DNA of 58,371 nucleotides from Syntrophobacterales bacterium (GCA_020060385.1 JAGVAH010000123.1:1-58371), one strand, 5' to 3'; positions 33,767-42,470 are shown, numbered from the stretch's first letter. The notes: generated by a model from the sequence alone, not told the origin. Numbers and translations are program-made.

Positions 33767-34204
33767 TCAGCCTCGCATCTGGCTCCGTTCCTGCCGCAGA
33801 AAGTTCGCCACGGTTTTGACTTCTTTGGGGAATTCCAGACCCCGGTCCAGAAGATTGATTTCGTGGCGGGTGATGCCGAACAGTTCGGTGACGTAAGCCA
33901 CCGCCTGTTGGTAGTCAAAGTCTTTGCAGGAAAAGATATCCAGGCTGAGATAACCCCGATCGGGGAAGGTGTGGATACTGATGTGGCTTTCCGCAATGAG
34001 CACAAATCCCGAGAGCCCCCAATCTTCCGGCACCTTACCATGGTATTTGAACACGTAAGGGGGCATGATTTTGGTCATGTGGATCAGGTCCGGGCAGTGC
34101 TCCAGAAATTCATATATGGTGTCCAGATTAGCTAGCTGCTCTTGACTGGCTCCATAACCATCCAGGGTTAAATGCAGTCCAAAGCCAACAGCTGGTTTTT
34201 TCAA
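33767..34204 (-). CDS. speH: S-adenosylmethionine decarboxylase proenzyme
   Basis: A 145-residue class-1 bacterial AdoMet decarboxylase that makes the aminopropyl donor for spermidine. The self-cleavage site is in AESHISIHTFP: Glu72-Ser73, the Ser becoming the pyruvoyl cofactor. The acidic and His residues of the active site surround it, and SCKDFDY supplies the catalytic Cys region. The start is a TTG with AGGAGG 8 nt upstream. It leads the speH-corC transcript from a clear promoter at 34471-34499, after a long structured leader. Confidence 0.93.
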   Translation of the reverse strand: MKKPAVGFGLHLTLDGYGASQEQLANLDTIYEFLEHCPDLIHMTKIMPPYVFKYHGKVPEDWGLSGFVLIAESHISIHTFPDRGYLSLDIFSCKDFDYQQAVAYVTELFGITRHEINLLDRGLEFPKEVKTVANFLRQERSQMRG

Positions 34205-34464
34205 TCTTCCATCCTCCTCGCACCAGGTTTAGCATCACCGGGTATGTCCGGCAGATCAACCAGTGGCGTCGCTGGCCGACGCGGCCCCGGAGTTCATTCA
34301 ACGACTCCGGAGCATAAGGTACTGGGCCCCGGCTGTTTCGGAAAGCACGAGGAAGGGAGCGCTGCTGCCCCACATTTTTTTGACTCCGAAACCTGATTAA
34401 CCCCTCCCCCTTTGGGGAAGGGGTTATCCGCATAACCCAGTCCTTTGCCAAGCAAAATGTTATT
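34205..34464 (-). ncRNA. Structured leader or small RNA upstream of speH
   Basis: About 260 nt between the predicted start and the TTG of speH hold no gene but many helices: ACCCCTTCCCC/GGGGGAGGGGT near 34400-34425, GTTTCGGA/TCCGAAAC (34385-34392 with 34335-34342) around an internal GC hairpin, CCGGAGT/ACTCCGG (34287-34293 with 34304-34310), and GCGTCG/CGACGC (34266-34271 with 34277-34282). No SAM, SAH, 6S, tmRNA or RNase P signature could be confirmed. It could be a riboswitch-like leader for polyamine synthesis or an independent RNA. Confidence 0.45.
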
Positions 34465-34470
34465 CAGCCA

Positions 34471-34499
34471 TATATAACTTTTATGTTTCCCAGGGTCAA
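34471..34499 (-). promoter_or_regulatory. Sigma-70 promoter of the speH leader
   Basis: On the minus strand TTGACC (34499-34494) and TATATA (34476-34471) are separated by exactly 17 bp. The expected start is near 34464. Confidence 0.7.
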
Positions 34500-34618
34500 T
34501 ATTTTTTTATGAATTTTCCCGGGGACTGTCTTCAGAAACAGGAAGATTTTTTCCCTATTGACCTCTGGCGCATCAATGGTAAATTTAACCCGGTATCCAA
34601 AGCCAGGAGGATGAAGCA

Positions 34619-35974
34619 TTGGCTCAAGTCGCCCCGTTTCGGGCGTTACATTATAATCCCGCGCAAATTCCCCAGCCCCAAGAGGTGGTCACCCCCCCTT
34701 ATGATGTGATCCGTCCCCATGAACGGGAGGCCATGGCCGCGCTCAACCCCTATAACATGGTGCGCCTGATCTTGCCCCAACCCCAGCCCGGAGACGACCT
34801 CTTGCAGAACCGTTACACCCGGGCGGCCGCCGCTTTTCGCCAGTGGCAGCAGGCCGGGGTGCTGGTGCGGGACCCGGACCCGGCTTATTATTATTGGGAA
34901 ACCGAGTTTTTGGTGAACGGGCGCCAATTTACCCGCAAGGGCCTGGTGGCCCTGGTGCGCCTGGAGCCTTTCAGCAGCGGGGTGATCCGCCCCCACGAAC
35001 AGACCTTTTCCGCGCCCAAGGCGGACCGCCTGGAACTCCTCAAACAGACCCAGGCCCATTTCTCTCCCATCTTTGCCATTTACCCTGACCCTGAAGACCT
35101 GGTCATCAGAACCTTGCGCGGCAGTCTCCCCGGGGAGGCGATGCTGGCCTTCGAAGATTCGGAGGGTTACTTCCAGAGGGTCTTCCGGGTCACCGACCCC
35201 TCTTGCCTGGCCGCGGTCCACCGGGCTTTTGAGCCCATGACCCTGTTCATCGCCGATGGGCATCACCGTTATGAGACCGCCCTGAACTACCAGAAGTGGC
35301 TGAAAGAGAGGTATCCCCAGGCGCCGGTGAACGCTTCCTTCAATTATGTCCTGGTGTATCTCTCCAATATCTTTGACCCGGAACTGGTCATCCTCATGGC
35401 CCACCGCCTCCTGGCGGGCCCCCGGGTGAAGCAGGTGGAAGAGGGCGTGCTCTTGCGGCGGCTGGCGGAATATTTCGAAGTGGCCCCCTTAGCTTACCCA
35501 GGCGGGGGGGGCGGCCCCAGCCCGGAGTTCCTCCAGGAGAGCCTGGACACGGCCCCCCAGCAGGAGACCTCTTTCATTCTCCTGGGTTTCGGCCTGCAGG
35601 CCTGGCGGCTTAAGTTGCGGGAGGGGGTGCGCCAAAGACTCCTGGCCCGGGAGATGCACCCGGCCCTGGCCCAACTGGACGTGGTGGTCTTGAATTATCT
35701 GATTTTTGAAAAGATCCTGGGACTTGACGCCCAGGCCCAGGATGATCAACAGACCTGCAAGTTCACCAGCAAGATCCCCGAGGTCCTGGAGATTCTGAAA
35801 AAGGGGGAAGCCAAACTGGCCTTTTTACTGAACCCCACCCGGGTGGACCAGGTCCAGCAGGTGGCCTCCGCGGGCCTGATTATGCCCCGGAAATCCACTT
35901 ACTTTTATCCCAAGGTCAAGGACGGCATCGTCCTTAGCCCCATCAATCCCGGAGAAGAAATCTTCATCCCCTGA
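34619..35974 (+). CDS. DUF1015 family protein
   Basis: A 451-residue cytoplasmic protein of the DUF1015 family, whose function I cannot state. Family landmarks are FRALHYNPAQ and VVTPPYDVIRPHEREA at the start, FTRKGLVALVRLE, VIRPHEQTFSAPKADRLELLK, LFIADGHHRYETALNYQKW and LNPTRVDQVQQVASAG near the end. The HHRYET motif looks like an active or metal site. The TTG start at 34619 has AGGAGG 8 nt upstream; a nearby ATG is out of frame. It is monocistronic. Confidence 0.82.
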   Translation: MAQVAPFRALHYNPAQIPQPQEVVTPPYDVIRPHEREAMAALNPYNMVRLILPQPQPGDDLLQNRYTRAAAAFRQWQQAGVLVRDPDPAYYYWETEFLVNGRQFTRKGLVALVRLEPFSSGVIRPHEQTFSAPKADRLELLKQTQAHFSPIFAIYPDPEDLVIRTLRGSLPGEAMLAFEDSEGYFQRVFRVTDPSCLAAVHRAFEPMTLFIADGHHRYETALNYQKWLKERYPQAPVNASFNYVLVYLSNIFDPELVILMAHRLLAGPRVKQVEEGVLLRRLAEYFEVAPLAYPGGGGGPSPEFLQESLDTAPQQETSFILLGFGLQAWRLKLREGVRQRLLAREMHPALAQLDVVVLNYLIFEKILGLDAQAQDDQQTCKFTSKIPEVLEILKKGEAKLAFLLNPTRVDQVQQVASAGLIMPRKSTYFYPKVKDGIVLSPINPGEEIFIP

Positions 35975-36100
35975 ACCCCGGCGGTCCGACTCCCCCGGAT
36001 AAGTCCCGGAGCCCCCACCGGGGAAAAATCACCCCCCTCTTGCCAAAGGGGCCTGACATTTGTTAAATTATTCGGGAATACCAGTCAAGGAGACTCCGGG

Positions 36101-36541
36101 ATGAGGGCTAAGGTGGTCGAACGCCGGGTACGGATCCTGGTGGTGGATCCTGAAGACTGGTGCCGGGATTTCCTTGCTTCCGTCATGCGCTTGTGCGGGC
36201 TGGAGGAGTATAAAATGGTGGCCTCCGCTGCCGAGGCCCTGCAAGCCCTGGAAGAAACCACCTTCGATCTTCTCATCGCCGACCTGAAGCTGGCCCAGCA
36301 GCAGCGGCTCCTGGAGAGTGCCCGGGACCGCGACCCCACCATGCGTTTCATCTTCATGCTCCAGAAGTGGAGTCAGACCCCCCGCACGGTTTTTCTGGAA
36401 CACGCGGATTATGTGTTCAAACCCCTGAGCCTGGACGAGATCGTCCGGAAAATCCGGGACGCCATCCACCAGAAAAACCTGCGCCGGGCCGAAGAAGAGA
36501 TCCGCCGCCTGAAACAGACCGCGTTCCGCATCTTGGGATAA
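36101..36541 (+). CDS. Atypical receiver-domain protein
   Basis: A 146-residue protein with one CheY-like receiver domain and a short C-terminal coiled helix (KNLRRAEEEIRRLKQTAFR), without a DNA-binding output. The acidic pair is around Asp16-Asp19 (VVDPED), the phosphoacceptor is Asp61 (LLIADL) and the lysine is Lys107 (VFKPLS). The conserved Thr/Ser after strand 4 appears replaced in FIFMLQKW, so phosphorylation signalling may be altered. It could receive phosphate from the kinase at 28425 or act as a single-domain adaptor; no kinase is adjacent. Confidence 0.78.
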   Translation: MRAKVVERRVRILVVDPEDWCRDFLASVMRLCGLEEYKMVASAAEALQALEETTFDLLIADLKLAQQQRLLESARDRDPTMRFIFMLQKWSQTPRTVFLEHADYVFKPLSLDEIVRKIRDAIHQKNLRRAEEEIRRLKQTAFRILG

Positions 36542-36543
36542 GT

Positions 36544-36632
36544 AGCTGTCAGCATTCAGCTATCAGCAGTCAGCTGGTAAAAGTTGAAAGCGATTCTGTT
36601 TTTTGCTGAAAGCTGACCGCTGATAGCTTTCC
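36544..36632. repeat. Heptamer arrays as inverted arms before a stop codon
   Basis: Left array 36544-36578: AGCTGTC, AGCATTC, AGCTATC, AGCAGTC, AGCTGGT. Right array 36605-36632: GCTGAAA, GCTGACC, GCTGATA, GCTTTCC, ending exactly at the stop codon (TTA at 36633) of the minus-strand UPF0104 gene. The arms are near reverse complements. Confidence 0.7.
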
Positions 36633-37592
36633 TTATTTCTCCCGGGCCACCGCCAGCAGCCCCAGTCCCAGCCAGAAGGCTTCCCGGAGCCGCCTGAGGA
36701 TGCTGAAGGCCACCCCTAAGACCATACCCAGGTCAAACCCCAGGGCCAGGAGAATATTCCCCCCTTCCTGTATCCCCGCGGCCGCGGGGATGAAGAATCC
36801 CAGGGCGGTGAAGAGCATGGCCAGGGCATCCAGGCAGATGGCCAGGTCCCAGCCGATGGGGTGCCCCAACAGCCAGAACATCAGGTAGACCTCCACCCCG
36901 TGCAGCAGCCAGCTGGCAAAGAATAAGGCAAAGGCCAGCGCACAGCGGTAGGGATGCTCCCGATAAAAACCGGATAGACGCGCGTCCAGATTATTGAAGG
37001 ATTCTTCCTTGTCCTTCAAGGTGGGCGGGCAAACCCCCAGTTTGTTGAGGAAACGGAGGCCGAAGCCGCAGGGAGCCCGGCCTTGGACAAAGACGAAAAT
37101 ACCTCCGGCCGTGGCCAACACTAACGCGGCCAGACTCAAGGCCCAAAGGTGGGAACGGGTGCCGGGTAAAAGAAAAGGGGCCAGGGCCAGCCCCAGGAAG
37201 ATATAGAGGGCCAGGCTCAAGACCAGGATGCCCTTGTGAATCACCACCGAGGCGGTGGCTTCGTCCCAGGGAATGCCCCGGGATTGCAAGGCCGCAGCCT
37301 TAAAGGGCTCCCCCCCCAGGCTGGCGGTGGGGGTGAGTTGGTTCAGAGACTCCCCTCCCAGGCGCAGCCAAAACAGGCAGTTCAGGGAAGGAATTTTATC
37401 CTGGCTCAACAACAGATATTTCCAGGAGATGGCTTCCAGCAGGTTCACCAGGCCATAGGGGAGAAGCAACAAGGGCCAATACCAGCCGATCCTCCACAAA
37501 TACTCTCCCAGGGTATGCCAACCCACTTTATGTAAAAGCCAAAAAATAAAGACAACGGCAATGGCTAAAAGTACCAGGTTGAGACGGCGCAA
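36633..37592 (-). CDS. UPF0104 / lysylphosphatidylglycerol synthase-like membrane protein
   Basis: A 319-residue inner-membrane protein with about eight helices, matching the LPG_synthase_TM (UPF0104) family: WKYLLLSQDKIPSLNCLFWLRLGGESLNQLTPTASLGGEPFKAAAL is the recognisable core, and ALGFFIPAAAGIQEGGNILLALGFDLG the second. It lacks the cytosolic catalytic domain of MprF, so aminoacylation is not implied. Relatives occur near hopanoid (HpnL) and lipid genes. No partner gene is adjacent. Confidence 0.8.
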   Translation of the reverse strand: MRRLNLVLLAIAVVFIFWLLHKVGWHTLGEYLWRIGWYWPLLLLPYGLVNLLEAISWKYLLLSQDKIPSLNCLFWLRLGGESLNQLTPTASLGGEPFKAAALQSRGIPWDEATASVVIHKGILVLSLALYIFLGLALAPFLLPGTRSHLWALSLAALVLATAGGIFVFVQGRAPCGFGLRFLNKLGVCPPTLKDKEESFNNLDARLSGFYREHPYRCALAFALFFASWLLHGVEVYLMFWLLGHPIGWDLAICLDALAMLFTALGFFIPAAAGIQEGGNILLALGFDLGMVLGVAFSILRRLREAFWLGLGLLAVAREK

Positions 37593-37655
37593 AAAAATAT
37601 CCTTCTTGGGGAGTGTAAGAAAATTAATCTGTTAAGAATAGCAGAAGGGAGGCGA

Positions 37656-39236
37656 TCAGTGAAGGCCTTCCATGCCTTTTCCTTCCTCAGGCCGGGGCAG
37701 ACGGCGCATGAGGAACACCAGGGGCAGAAGGCAGAGAAAGACGATGGTAAAAAACCGGTAGTCGTCACAGAAGGCCATCATCTTCGCCTGGCGCAGGACT
37801 TCTTCATACAGCCCCCCCAGGGCCTGGGGCGAATTCCACCACTGCCAGTTGCTCCCCAGGTCGGGCAGGGCCTGGGAGAGCCGGTGCTGCCAGTCGGTAA
37901 AGGGCAAAGAAAAGGGAGTGAGGTGTTCCACCAGGCGGCTCTGGTGGAACTGGCTGCGCCGGGACAGGAGGGTGGTGGCCGCGGCAATGCCGAAGGAGCC
38001 CCCCAGGTTGCGCATCAGATTGAAGATACCGGTGGCATTGCCCATTTTTTCCTGGGAGATGCGGGACATGGTCAGGGTGGTGAGGGCCACGAAGGTGGAG
38101 CCCAAGCCGAAGCCCTGGACGAACCTGGGCCACCAGGCGTGGAAAAAATCGATGGAGGTATTGTACTGACTCATGAGATACACCGCATAGGCATTGAGGA
38201 CCAGGCCCACAAAGACAATCTTGCGGCTATCCATGACCATGGTCAACCGGCCCACCACCGGCATGACCATGATGGAGCCGATGCCCCCGAAGGCCAGGGC
38301 CCAGCCCGCCAGGGTGGCGTCGTACCCCATCAGGGTTTGAAGATACAGGGGCAGGAGCATGATGCTGCCGTACAGGACAAACCCGAAGAAAAACATAATG
38401 GTCACGCCGGAGGCGTAGTTGCGCTCCTTGAAGAGGCGCAGGTCCACCACCGGGTGCCGGGTCTTGAGCTCGTGATAGATCAGGATCGCCAGGGCCACCA
38501 CGGCGATGATGGCCAGGCGGGCAATGAACGCGGATGACAACCAGTCGTCCCGCTCCCCTTTGTCCAGCACCACCTGCAGGGCCCCCAGGCCCACCACCAG
38601 CAGTCCCAAGCCCCAATAGTCGATGCTGCCGGCCCGCTGCTTCTTGATGTAATCCGGGTCGAAAATGAAGAGAAAGGTCAACAGCAGGGACATAATGCCG
38701 ATGGGCAGGTTGATGTAAAAGGCCCAGCGCCAGGTGAGGTTGTCGGTGACCCAGCCGCCCATGACCGGGCCGATGATGGGGGCGATGATCACCCCGATGC
38801 CCCAGATGGCCATGGCCATGCCCCGCTCCCGCACCGGGAAGGTTTCCAGCAAAATGGCCTGGGAAATGGGCTGCAGCGCGCCGCCGCCCACCCCCTGGAT
38901 GATCCGGAAACAGATGAGCATCCCCAGATTGGTGGCCGCGCCGCAGAGCATGGAACTGAGGGTGAACAGGGCCAGGCAGAGCATCAGGAAGCGTTTGCGG
39001 CCGATGAGGGCCGAGAGCCAGCCGGTGATGGGCAGGATGACCGCGTTGGAGACCAGGTAGGCCGTCAGGATCCAGGTGGTCTCGTCCTCGGAGGAGGCCA
39101 GGGAGCCGGCGATGTGGGGCAGGGCCACGTTGACCACCGTGGTGTCCACGATTTCCATGAAGGTGCCGGCCATCACCGCAATGGTGACCAGCCATTTGTT
39201 CACCGAGGTGGGGCCGTTGGCCGGAGTATTATTCAT
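37656..39236 (-). CDS. emrB: EmrB/QacA-type DHA2 major facilitator exporter
   Basis: A 526-residue, 14-helix drug:proton antiporter. Family motifs: TFMEIVDTTVVNVALPHIAGSL in helix 1, GWLSALIGRKRFLM (motif A), RIIQGVGGGALQPISQAILLE and GPVMGGWVTDNLTWRWAFYINLP. It is the last gene of tetR-tolC-emrA-emrB and would form a tripartite pump exporting toxic compounds across both membranes. Confidence 0.92.
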   Translation of the reverse strand: MNNTPANGPTSVNKWLVTIAVMAGTFMEIVDTTVVNVALPHIAGSLASSEDETTWILTAYLVSNAVILPITGWLSALIGRKRFLMLCLALFTLSSMLCGAATNLGMLICFRIIQGVGGGALQPISQAILLETFPVRERGMAMAIWGIGVIIAPIIGPVMGGWVTDNLTWRWAFYINLPIGIMSLLLTFLFIFDPDYIKKQRAGSIDYWGLGLLVVGLGALQVVLDKGERDDWLSSAFIARLAIIAVVALAILIYHELKTRHPVVDLRLFKERNYASGVTIMFFFGFVLYGSIMLLPLYLQTLMGYDATLAGWALAFGGIGSIMVMPVVGRLTMVMDSRKIVFVGLVLNAYAVYLMSQYNTSIDFFHAWWPRFVQGFGLGSTFVALTTLTMSRISQEKMGNATGIFNLMRNLGGSFGIAAATTLLSRRSQFHQSRLVEHLTPFSLPFTDWQHRLSQALPDLGSNWQWWNSPQALGGLYEEVLRQAKMMAFCDDYRFFTIVFLCLLPLVFLMRRLPRPEEGKGMEGLH

Positions 39237-39268
39237 GGCAGGACATCGGGCGCGGACCGGGGCCAGAT

Positions 39269-39328
39269 GGTAATCAGTAATCAGTAATGGGCTTTTTTCC
39301 CTGGCTACTGGCTACTGATCACTGGCTG
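39269..39328. repeat. Two heptamer arrays between emrA and emrB
   Basis: GGTAATC, AGTAATC, AGTAATG (39269-39289), then 39301-39328 as CTGGCTA, CTGGCTA, CTGATCA, CTGGCTG. Both keep a strict 7-bp period though their words differ. Confidence 0.65.
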
Positions 39329-39345
39329 CTTCCTCCCCTATCTCT

Positions 39346-40392
39346 TCACTTCCCGCCCGGGGCCAGCAACCGGGGGCCCGTGCGCTTGCGGGTATCGATG
39401 GCGACCTCGCTGGACATTCCCAGGCGCAGGGGCCGGTCCTGGGGGAAGGGCGGCAGGAGCACGATTTTCACGGGAATACGCTGCACCACCTTCACCCAGT
39501 TGCCGGTGGCGTTCTCCGGCGGCAGGAGAGAAAAGGCTGACCCGGTCCCGGCCATAATGGAGTCCACCTTGCCTGCAAATTCGACCCCGGGGTAGAGGTC
39601 CAGCTGCACCGTGGCGGTCTGACCCACATAGACATGGGTCAGCTGCGTTTCCTTATAGTTGGCCTGGATCCACAAGTCTGAGGTATTGAGGGGCACCAGC
39701 ATCATCAGGGGCTGGCCCGGCTGCACCCAGTTGCCCGCGGTCACCTGCCGCTTGGTGACATATCCCCCGATTTCCGCCTTGACCCGGGTGTAGCCCAGGT
39801 TGAGACGTGCCTGCTCCAGTTTTGCCTGGGCTTCCTTGATGGCCGGCTGCTCCTCCAGGGGAATGCTGGTGGAGCCGCCGATGGCGGCCAGGGCCTCCCG
39901 GAGTTCCTGCTGGGACTGGTCCACTTCCGCCTGGGTCACCTTGAAGGTGGTGTTCACCTTGTCATAAGTCTGTTTGGCCACGGTGCGGCGCTCATAAAGG
40001 CCGGTATAGCGTTTCCGGTCGACCCCGGCCTGATGGAAATTGGCTTCGGTCTGGGCCACCTTGGCCCGGGCCGTGGAGACCTTGACGTAGCGTTGGGCCA
40101 GATCCTGGCGCAGGCGGGCCAGGTTGGCCGCGGCCTGATCCACGGCCACCTGGAAGTCCGCAGGGTCCAGGGTGAAGAGGACCTGGCCGGGGGTGACCCA
40201 CTGGTTGTTATCCACCAGCACTGCCAGCACCCGCCCCGGGACCCGGGGGGAGACCACCCCCACGTGGCCGCTCACATAGGCGTCGTCTGTGCTGACGAAG
40301 ATATGGATATAGTACCAGTAACCCAGGCCGGCCCCCACCATCACCAGCAGCAGCAGCACCAGACCTATGCGGACCGAAGTCTTATGGAGCAT
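39346..40392 (-). CDS. emrA: EmrA/HlyD-type membrane fusion protein
   Basis: A 348-residue periplasmic adaptor anchored by one N-terminal helix (VRIGLVLLLLVMVGAGLGYWYYI). STDDAYVSGHVGVVSPRVPGRV is the first lipoyl half, followed by a long alpha-hairpin (about 95-200) and beta-barrel (GYVTKRQVTAGNWVQPGQPLMMLV). It links EmrB to the TolC protein. The ATG at 40392 overlaps the tolC-like gene by 11 bp and has AAGGAG 8 nt upstream; a longer frame from 40473 would lie in tolC. Confidence 0.9.
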   Translation of the reverse strand: MLHKTSVRIGLVLLLLVMVGAGLGYWYYIHIFVSTDDAYVSGHVGVVSPRVPGRVLAVLVDNNQWVTPGQVLFTLDPADFQVAVDQAAANLARLRQDLAQRYVKVSTARAKVAQTEANFHQAGVDRKRYTGLYERRTVAKQTYDKVNTTFKVTQAEVDQSQQELREALAAIGGSTSIPLEEQPAIKEAQAKLEQARLNLGYTRVKAEIGGYVTKRQVTAGNWVQPGQPLMMLVPLNTSDLWIQANYKETQLTHVYVGQTATVQLDLYPGVEFAGKVDSIMAGTGSAFSLLPPENATGNWVKVVQRIPVKIVLLPPFPQDRPLRLGMSSEVAIDTRKRTGPRLLAPGGK

Positions 40393-41761
40393 GGGGGGAT
40401 GGCTCCTTGGGGAGGAGGGCGTTGATGGCCCCCATGGCCCAGAGCAGTTCGGCCTTGGCCATCTGGTGGTCATAGATGGCGGTCCAGTAGTTGACCCGGG
40501 TCTTGGTGAGCAGGGTCTCGGCGTCGATGACGTTGGTGGCGGTGCCCACCTGTTCCTTGTAGCGTTCCTCGTTGAGGCGCAGATTCTCTTCCGCCTGGGT
40601 CACGGCCTTTTCCGTCACCCCTATGCGATCCGCGGTTTCCCTGACCCTAAGATAGGCATTCTGCACGTCCAGGCGCACCTGGTCGTTCAGGTCCCTGTGC
40701 TGCTCCCTAAGCTGATTCACCTTCAATCTAGCCTGGGCCACCTGGGCCTTGGTGTCCAACCCGGAGAATAAGGTCCACTGCATGCCGAAGATGCCGAACC
40801 ACTGGGTGTCATGCAATTGGTATTCGTTCTGCTGCCAATTCATCCCGGCCTGGGTGTAAAACCGGGGGAAAAACTGGGACTTGGTCTGGGTCACCACTTT
40901 TTCCTGCTGGGAGATGCGCGTGGTGGAGGCCTTGAGGTCGCTGCGCTGCTTCAGGGCCTTGTCGGTGGCTTCCTCCAGGCCCCAGGGCCGGGTTTCCAGC
41001 TTTTCGTCCTTGAGCACCGTGGCCGCGGAGACCGGCAGGGCCAGGACCTTGTTGAGGGCCGAGCGGATGTTGATGGTGTCGGTCTGGGCCACGATGAGGC
41101 GCTGCTGGGCGTCCGCCAGGGAAACGTCGGCCTGGAGCACGTCATTGTAGGTGACGACTCCGAATTCGTATTGGTCCTGGGCGATCTTCAGGTGGGCCTT
41201 AAGATCCACCACCTCCTGCCGGGCCACGATCTCCATCTTCTGGGCCCGCAGGGTGGTGAAATAGCCCTTGGAGACATTGAGGAAGAGGTCGTCCCGGGTC
41301 TTGGAGGTGTCCAGGAGGCTGGCCGATTTGCCCAGGACCGCGGCCTGGTACCGGGAGGGGGTGCCCCAGAAATCGAAGATGGTCTGATCCAGGTAGACCT
41401 TGCTGCTCCAGAAGTTGCGGTTGGTGGTGGGAAAGGTAAAGTATCCGCCGGGTGCTCCCGCACCCCCCCCCGGAAAGGCGTTAGACGGAATTTTCGCCTG
41501 GACTTCATTATCATAAATGGTCTGGCTCACCTCGGATCTGACGGTGGGCAGGAACCCGGAGCGGGCCCGCACCACCTCCTCGCTGGCGATGAGGGACTGG
41601 AGGCGGCTGATCTGCAAATTGGGATTGGCTTTCCAGGCCAAGCGCAGGGCGTCCTTCAGGGTCAAAGCGGCCGGGGCTTCGGCGGCGCCGCCGGGAACCG
41701 CCAACAGGTTCCAGACCAACACCCCGAGAAGGAAACCGCGCCGGAGACTGCGGAGCATCAT
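40382..41761 (-). CDS. TolC-family outer-membrane efflux protein
   Basis: A 459-residue outer-membrane channel. A signal peptide ends near GGAAEA. Two OEP repeats follow: LTLKDALRLAWKANPNLQISRLQ to about residue 240, and a second copy from about 265 with long helices (QVAQARLKVNQLREQHRDLNDQVRLD). The loop KIPSNAFPGGGAGAPGG near residue 95 would face outside. It overlaps tetR by 4 bp (ATGA) upstream and emrA by 11 bp downstream, so all genes are coupled. Confidence 0.9.
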   Translation of the reverse strand: MMLRSLRRGFLLGVLVWNLLAVPGGAAEAPAALTLKDALRLAWKANPNLQISRLQSLIASEEVVRARSGFLPTVRSEVSQTIYDNEVQAKIPSNAFPGGGAGAPGGYFTFPTTNRNFWSSKVYLDQTIFDFWGTPSRYQAAVLGKSASLLDTSKTRDDLFLNVSKGYFTTLRAQKMEIVARQEVVDLKAHLKIAQDQYEFGVVTYNDVLQADVSLADAQQRLIVAQTDTINIRSALNKVLALPVSAATVLKDEKLETRPWGLEEATDKALKQRSDLKASTTRISQQEKVVTQTKSQFFPRFYTQAGMNWQQNEYQLHDTQWFGIFGMQWTLFSGLDTKAQVAQARLKVNQLREQHRDLNDQVRLDVQNAYLRVRETADRIGVTEKAVTQAEENLRLNEERYKEQVGTATNVIDAETLLTKTRVNYWTAIYDHQMAKAELLWAMGAINALLPKEPSPHAP

Positions 41762-42408
41762 GAGGGGGTCACCTCTGCGGCGCTGGGGGATTTCGGGGTC
41801 AAACCCGAGAAGAGCAAGGCCAACAGAATCGGCGTGGCCTCTTTGATCGCCTCTTCGGTCCCTGCCGCCATTTGATAATGGCCCACGGCCCTAACCAGCC
41901 CCCGCAGCAAAAAAGAGAGAAGACGAGGGTTGGCCGCATTAAACTGCCCCTGGGCGATACCTTCGGCAAACAGGTGTGTGAGCCGGGTGTTAATCCTTTC
42001 ATCCAGGTCCTGGAAGCGCCGCTCCCGGCCGGGTGTTTCGGCGCGCTCCCGCCATAATTCGTGCATAAAAACCGGAAAAAGGAACCGTTCCCGTTCCAAG
42101 TTGGCCAGCAGCCAGGTCACTGCTTGCCGCAGTTTCTCCTCCGGCGGTTGGGGAGCATTAATGAGAGATTCCAGGGCGGCCACGATATTTTCCCCCACCT
42201 GGGACAACAGCTCTTGGATCAGCTTCTTTTTGCTGGGGAAATAGAGGTAAAGGGTGCCTTTGGCCAACCCCGCGGCCCCGGCGATGCCCTCCATGGTGAG
42301 GCCCTCCATCCCCCCCCGCTCCAGCAAGCTGCGGGCCGCGGTGAGGATCTCCCGGGTGCGGAAGGCCGTGACCAATTCCTTCTTGGTGGATTGGCGGGAA
42401 CGAGGCAT
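41758..42408 (-). CDS. TetR-family repressor of the efflux operon
   Basis: A 216-residue repressor. The helix-turn-helix is at about residues 15-60 (TREILTAARSLLERGGMEGLTMEGIAGAAGLAKGTLYLYFPSKKKLIQEL). The C-terminal helical domain should bind the efflux substrate. As first gene of tetR-tolC-emrA-emrB it would repress its own operon through the twin operators at 42411-42444. No other regulator is near. Confidence 0.9.
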   Translation of the reverse strand: MPRSRQSTKKELVTAFRTREILTAARSLLERGGMEGLTMEGIAGAAGLAKGTLYLYFPSKKKLIQELLSQVGENIVAALESLINAPQPPEEKLRQAVTWLLANLERERFLFPVFMHELWRERAETPGRERRFQDLDERINTRLTHLFAEGIAQGQFNAANPRLLSFLLRGLVRAVGHYQMAAGTEEAIKEATPILLALLFSGLTPKSPSAAEVTPS

Positions 42409-42410
42409 AA

Positions 42411-42444
42411 TGACTTTTCGGTCAGTTTTTTGACTTTAAAGTCA
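42411..42444. promoter_or_regulatory. Twin TetR operators
   Basis: TGACTTTTCGGTCA (42411-42424) and TGACTTTAAAGTCA (42431-42444) both fit TGAC-N6-GTCA. The second extends to a perfect 16-bp palindrome TTGACTTTAAAGTCAA at 42430-42445. Their centres are exactly 20 bp apart, two helical turns, so two dimers would bind the same face. The second covers the -10 of the tetR promoter; the first lies between start site and ATG. Confidence 0.75.
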
Positions 42445-42470
42445 ATAGCGGCATTCCCCCATTATGTCAA
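42442..42470 (-). promoter_or_regulatory. Promoter of the tetR-tolC-emrAB operon
   Basis: On the minus strand TTGACA (42470-42465) and TATTGA (42447-42442) with 17-bp spacing. The predicted start near 42435 falls inside the operator. A weaker divergent promoter (TTGCAA 42478-42483, TAGATT 42501-42506, 17 bp apart) faces the DUF362 gene. Confidence 0.65.

Noticed and set aside
34186-34215. Three-codon upstream reading frame (ATG GAA GAT TGA) overlapping the speH start
   Set aside because: The AGGAGG touches its ATG with no spacing, so it is probably not translated; the same AGGAGG is well placed for the TTG.
34340-34375. SAH-riboswitch-like string GGGAGCGCTGCTGC on the plus strand
   Set aside because: Wrong strand for speH and the rest of the SAH consensus is absent.
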